DNA from: Gammaproteobacteria bacterium
GTDB taxonomy: Bacteria; Pseudomonadota; Gammaproteobacteria; Pseudomonadales; Azotimanducaceae
Assembly: GCA_002711495.1 (NCBI GenBank)
Contig: PARM01000035.1
Location: forward strand, 5,528-14,352
DNA length: 8,825 bases
Direction of reading: 5' to 3'
The notes beneath the pieces are model-generated. The model was not told where the DNA came from. It made no database searches and worked only from the letters and a program-made list of their open reading frames with translations. Shown one piece after another: positions 7,006-8,825 of the stretch. How positions within the stretch are numbered: the first letter of the stretch is position 1; every line of letters begins with the position of its first letter. The position numbers and the translations under genes were made by a program.

Positions 7006-7830
7006 ATGATCTTGAGGCTATCAGCAATAATTTTTGCGGGATTCTTTTTGTCCTCTTGTGACAACACAAATCAGTCTACAGCTGTTGGGGTAGGTTTAGG
7101 TGATAAAACTCTTCAGGCAGCGACAACACCAGCGGCCTTCTATGAGTATTTGTGGTGTAAACGAGGAAATAACTGGACTCAAGAGGCTTCGATGGCATTC
7201 GTAGCAGATTGGAACGCAGAAATTGAAAAACTTGAGAATATTGTCGAAGGTGCATTTGCTTATCAGCCAAGAGGGCAGGCAGATGATCGTTTCGACGTTC
7301 TTTGGGCCCTGCGTTGGGCTGACAAAGAGGCCATGACGGCGGGATGGGAAGAATATGATAAATCCGGAATAAATGATCGCCTTGAGGAGAAATATCCGGA
7401 TCATTTGAGTTGCGGTAACACAGTGGGACAGGATCGCCACGGCTTTGTATCCTATCAGCCGCTTGACGCCCCCGAGGGTTTTGCAAGTGAGTTGCCTTAC
7501 TACCTTGAAAACAACTTTTGCGCATACAAAGAGGGAAAGTCGATAGATGACTTCCGTCCTTTTATGTTGGAGCAGTTTATTCCTTACATTCAGGCGAGTA
7601 AGGCTCAGGGTTTGTACGAAGGTTACTGGTTTCTGGTGGGGGTTCCGGATGGCGTCCCACCCGAACCAGGGGATTTCAATTGGATTCACTTTAGCACGAG
7701 TGCAGAAGAGTCAGCCAGGGACAATATGATCTTTGAAAACTCAAAAGGGGGGCAAGAGCTGCAAGCTAAGATGCTTGAAATTCTTGATTGCTCGGAACCG
7801 AGAAAATGGGATGGCTACGTCATCCGATAA
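7006..7830 (+). CDS. lipoprotein of an unrecognised paralogous family, copy 3
   Basis: The third 274-residue paralog. It has the signal LSAIIFAGFFLSSC with lipidated Cys18, then Asp19-Asn20 as in copy 1, and a slightly longer linker (to about 40). Domain 1 (43-136) holds FYEYLWCKRGNNW, FVADWNAEI, DVLWALRWADKEAM and RLEEKYPDHLSCGN. Domain 2 (165-262) holds NNFCAYKEGKS, EQFIPYIQASK, YWFLVGVPDG and FNWIHF. Cysteines 51, 136, 172 and 262 keep the same 85/36/90 spacing. It differs in a proline-rich insertion-like loop VPPEPGD (217-223) and in ending at WDGYVIR, without the RRP tail of copies 1 and 2. It sits between two intrinsic terminators, so it can be expressed independently of its paralogs. 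Function unknown. The recurring aromatic and acidic residues could line a ligand pocket, but I see no catalytic signature. Confidence 0.85.
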   Translation: MILRLSAIIFAGFFLSSCDNTNQSTAVGVGLGDKTLQAATTPAAFYEYLWCKRGNNWTQEASMAFVADWNAEIEKLENIVEGAFAYQPRGQADDRFDVLWALRWADKEAMTAGWEEYDKSGINDRLEEKYPDHLSCGNTVGQDRHGFVSYQPLDAPEGFASELPYYLENNFCAYKEGKSIDDFRPFMLEQFIPYIQASKAQGLYEGYWFLVGVPDGVPPEPGDFNWIHFSTSAEESARDNMIFENSKGGQELQAKMLEILDCSEPRKWDGYVIR

Positions 7831-7865
7831 TGGTTAGTCTGTGTTGTTTCAAGATGGATCAAGAG

Positions 7866-7889
7866 AAGCGGGGGCGTCTCCGCTTTTTT
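7866..7889 (+). terminator. intrinsic terminator after lipoprotein copy 3
   Basis: AAGCGGGG (7866-7873) pairs with CTCCGCTT (7878-7885), including one G-U pair, around the loop GCGT; a run of six Ts covers 7884-7889. It is 35 bases past the stop codon of copy 3 and points along the plus strand. Confidence 0.85.
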
Positions 7890-8066
7890 GCTGAGATATC
7901 CAGTAATTTTCCTGTCCCTTAGCTCCACTTGTATCCTAACTTTTTTCGGTTGCTTCAGGGGCGGCCTGTTTTTTGTTGCCTGAAATAGGAGGCATCTGCC
8001 ACTCCATCTCTTTTAACTTGAGCGATAGGCTCTCCGAGTTAACATTTTGAAGAATTGGGAGCGCCC
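7890..8066. other. gap between converging genes, no gene supported
   Basis: This stretch lies between the copy 3 terminator and the end of the phosphatase gene. A small plus-strand hairpin, CAGG (7956-7959) with CCTG (7965-7968) followed by six Ts, may be a weak back-up terminator. The minus strand carries 47 open codons from 8079 to the TAG at 7936-7938, but the first ATG is at 8007 with no spaced ribosome site, leaving only 23 codons. I see no clear terminator for the phosphatase gene. Confidence 0.4.
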
Positions 8067-8678
8067 TTAAAGAAGTCTCTCATCGCGAAGTGCGAACTCT
8101 ACAGATGGTCTGATGCTCTGTAGGTAAGGAATTAGGTGTCCGTTATCATTTTTGCTGAAATCATAGCTTTTCATTTCCGAGATGGCTTTGTTATCTGCGA
8201 GCCCTTCGAAAATTGTTCGGTATAAAAAGATCACCCCACCGGTTCTGTTTGTGCCAGCGGCACAATGAAGCAGTACTTTTTTTCCATCGTTTTGTTCTTG
8301 CTTCAATTTCACCAGAGCTTTTTTATATTCAGCTGGGTTGCCAGTCCCGTCTCCCTTTAACGGAAATCGATAAATTGGGATATCTAAATCCTTGGCTACC
8401 TCTATCTCATGGAGTTGCCAATCATGATTCGGTTTTTTTTCTGTAAGCGAAATAATTACATCGATTCCATTGTCTTTCAAAACTAAGGTGTAGATATCTT
8501 GATGGATTCGGCCGCTTCGAAAAATCTCATTTTCTACTACCTCACCAAATCTCTTGGGAAAGACTCGGGGCCGCACCTCCTCAATCAAAATGTATAAGCT
8601 CATGATTGCCGCAAATAGTAAGACTATAGATTTTTTACATTTTTTTCTCTGCTGCGATCGAAAATAATCGGAGCGCAA
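8067..8678 (-). CDS. membrane-anchored tyrosine/dual-specificity-type protein phosphatase
   Basis: A 203-residue protein with a basic N-terminus (RSQQRKKCKK), one hydrophobic segment (about 17-32) and a compact phosphatase domain (about 45-190). The signature loop HCAAGTNRTGG holds the nucleophile Cys139 and phosphate-binding Arg145 of the HCx5R motif. Asp110 in LKGDGTGNP is the likely general acid. The region from ENEIFRSGRI to GIDVIISLTEKK matches the usual opening of Siw14-like and related small dual-specificity phosphatases. Positive charges before the hydrophobic segment predict an N-terminus in the cytoplasm and the catalytic domain in the periplasm (inference). The start is uncertain: the TTG at 8678 has no good ribosome site, the frame is closed by a TGA at 8697-8699, and the next ATG (8603) would cut the membrane segment. 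The gene follows the proteorhodopsin gene on the same strand, past a terminator. Its substrate is unknown. Confidence 0.8.
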   Translation of the reverse strand: MRSDYFRSQQRKKCKKSIVLLFAAIMSLYILIEEVRPRVFPKRFGEVVENEIFRSGRIHQDIYTLVLKDNGIDVIISLTEKKPNHDWQLHEIEVAKDLDIPIYRFPLKGDGTGNPAEYKKALVKLKQEQNDGKKVLLHCAAGTNRTGGVIFLYRTIFEGLADNKAISEMKSYDFSKNDNGHLIPYLQSIRPSVEFALRDERLL

Positions 8679-8703
8679 CCAAATTTGAAACGGTTTTCAT
8701 TAC

Positions 8704-8733
8704 AAAAAAAACCCCGGCAAAGCCGGGGTTTTT
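8704..8733 (-). terminator. strong intrinsic terminator after the proteorhodopsin gene
   Basis: CCCCGGC (8712-8718) and GCCGGGG (8722-8728) form a perfect GC-rich stem with the loop AAA. The stem is extended by A:T pairs, with eight Ts on the minus strand (8704-8711) and five Ts on the plus strand (8729-8733). It is 17 bases past the proteorhodopsin stop and works best for minus-strand transcription, but could act both ways. Confidence 0.9.
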
Positions 8734-8735
8734 AA

Positions 8736-8755
8736 ACTAATTTTAAAAAATTAGT
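8736..8755. repeat. AT-rich perfect inverted repeat at the proteorhodopsin stop codon
   Basis: ACTAATTTT (8736-8744) is the exact reverse complement of AAAATTAGT (8747-8755), two bases apart. It includes the stop codon of the proteorhodopsin gene and sits just upstream of the terminator stem in that transcript. It may be a second mRNA 3'-end hairpin or a chance AT-rich palindrome. Confidence 0.4.
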
Positions 8756-8825
8756 GGCTAGCTTCTCCAGAATCTTTGATTGCAAGGTTCCAGATAACAA
8801 GACCGAACAAGATCTTGTTCACAAA
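8751..8825 (-). CDS. proteorhodopsin (microbial rhodopsin proton pump), C-terminal end only
   Basis: The minus strand is open from the window edge to the TAA at 8751-8753, giving 24 residues that begin FVNKILFGLVIWNLAIK and end in a short polar tail. I remember the last helix of green proteorhodopsin as very close to this (NLADFVNKILFGLIIWNVAVK). In that family the Lys of FVNK binds retinal as a Schiff base; here it is encoded at 8814-8816. Proteorhodopsins are seven-helix inner-membrane proteins that pump protons outward in light, common in marine surface bacteria. Only the end of helix G is visible, so spectral tuning and proton-acceptor residues cannot be checked. Carotenoid (retinal) synthesis genes often adjoin this gene; none lies on the side seen here. 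The short match is highly specific, but 24 residues are limited evidence. Confidence 0.85.
   Translation of the reverse strand, partial: FVNKILFGLVIWNLAIKDSGEASH

Noticed and set aside
7096..7689. A 197-codon minus-strand open frame across lipoprotein copy 3
   Set aside because: It is antisense to a clearly real gene whose motifs match its two paralogs. The translated product has no recognisable feature and no counterpart opposite the other copies was evident.
7936..8079. 47 open minus-strand codons just past the phosphatase stop, in another frame, ending in a lysine- and alanine-rich sequence
   Set aside because: A -1 shift near the phosphatase end would join them, but there is no slippery sequence, and the only in-frame ATG (8007) leaves 23 codons without a spaced ribosome site. 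An open stretch this long is not unlikely by chance.

Overview
This window looks like a piece of a marine gammaproteobacterial chromosome. The best clue is at the extreme right edge. On the minus strand, the last 24 codons of a gene read FVNKILFGLVIWNLAIK and then a short polar tail, which matches (from memory) the C-terminal helix of proteorhodopsin, including the retinal-binding lysine. The other genes fit a Gram-negative bacterium: a periplasmic multiheme cytochrome c, several lipoproteins with clean lipoboxes, and moderate GC with AT-rich spacers. Assignment to a particular lineage (for example SAR92- or OM60/NOR5-like) is inference only. I saw no insertion sequence, CRISPR array, tRNA or rRNA.

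Layout. (1) 1-1776, plus strand: the 3' end of an LVIVD-repeat (beta-propeller-like) gene overlaps by 4 bases (ATGA) a gene for an exported cytochrome c with five heme-binding motifs, so the two are probably translationally coupled. (2) 1809-4918, minus strand: a two-gene operon with a catabolic-type acetolactate synthase-like ThDP enzyme first, then an NAD(P)-dependent aldehyde dehydrogenase 17 bases downstream. (3) 4919-5147: a divergent intergenic region. (4) 5148-7830, plus strand: three consecutive paralogous lipoproteins of 274-276 residues, which I do not recognise as a named family. A strong intrinsic terminator separates the second from the third, and another lies after the third. (5) 8067-8678, minus strand: a membrane-anchored tyrosine/dual-specificity-type phosphatase that follows the proteorhodopsin gene. 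Between them is a strong terminator hairpin.

Working together. The cytochrome and LVIVD protein look like one periplasmic electron-transfer unit of unknown partner. The ThDP enzyme and aldehyde dehydrogenase plausibly act in sequence on a 2-oxo acid or aldehyde. The least described item is the lipoprotein cluster. In all three proteins four mature-region cysteines occur at exactly the same spacing (85, 36 and 90 residues apart), and each protein seems to be two copies of one alpha/beta domain, each bracketed by its own cysteine pair. Two of them carry Asp-Asn after the lipidated cysteine and one carries Asn-Lys, so they may be sorted to different membranes. This cluster is the best candidate for a previously undescribed system, although its function cannot be read from sequence.
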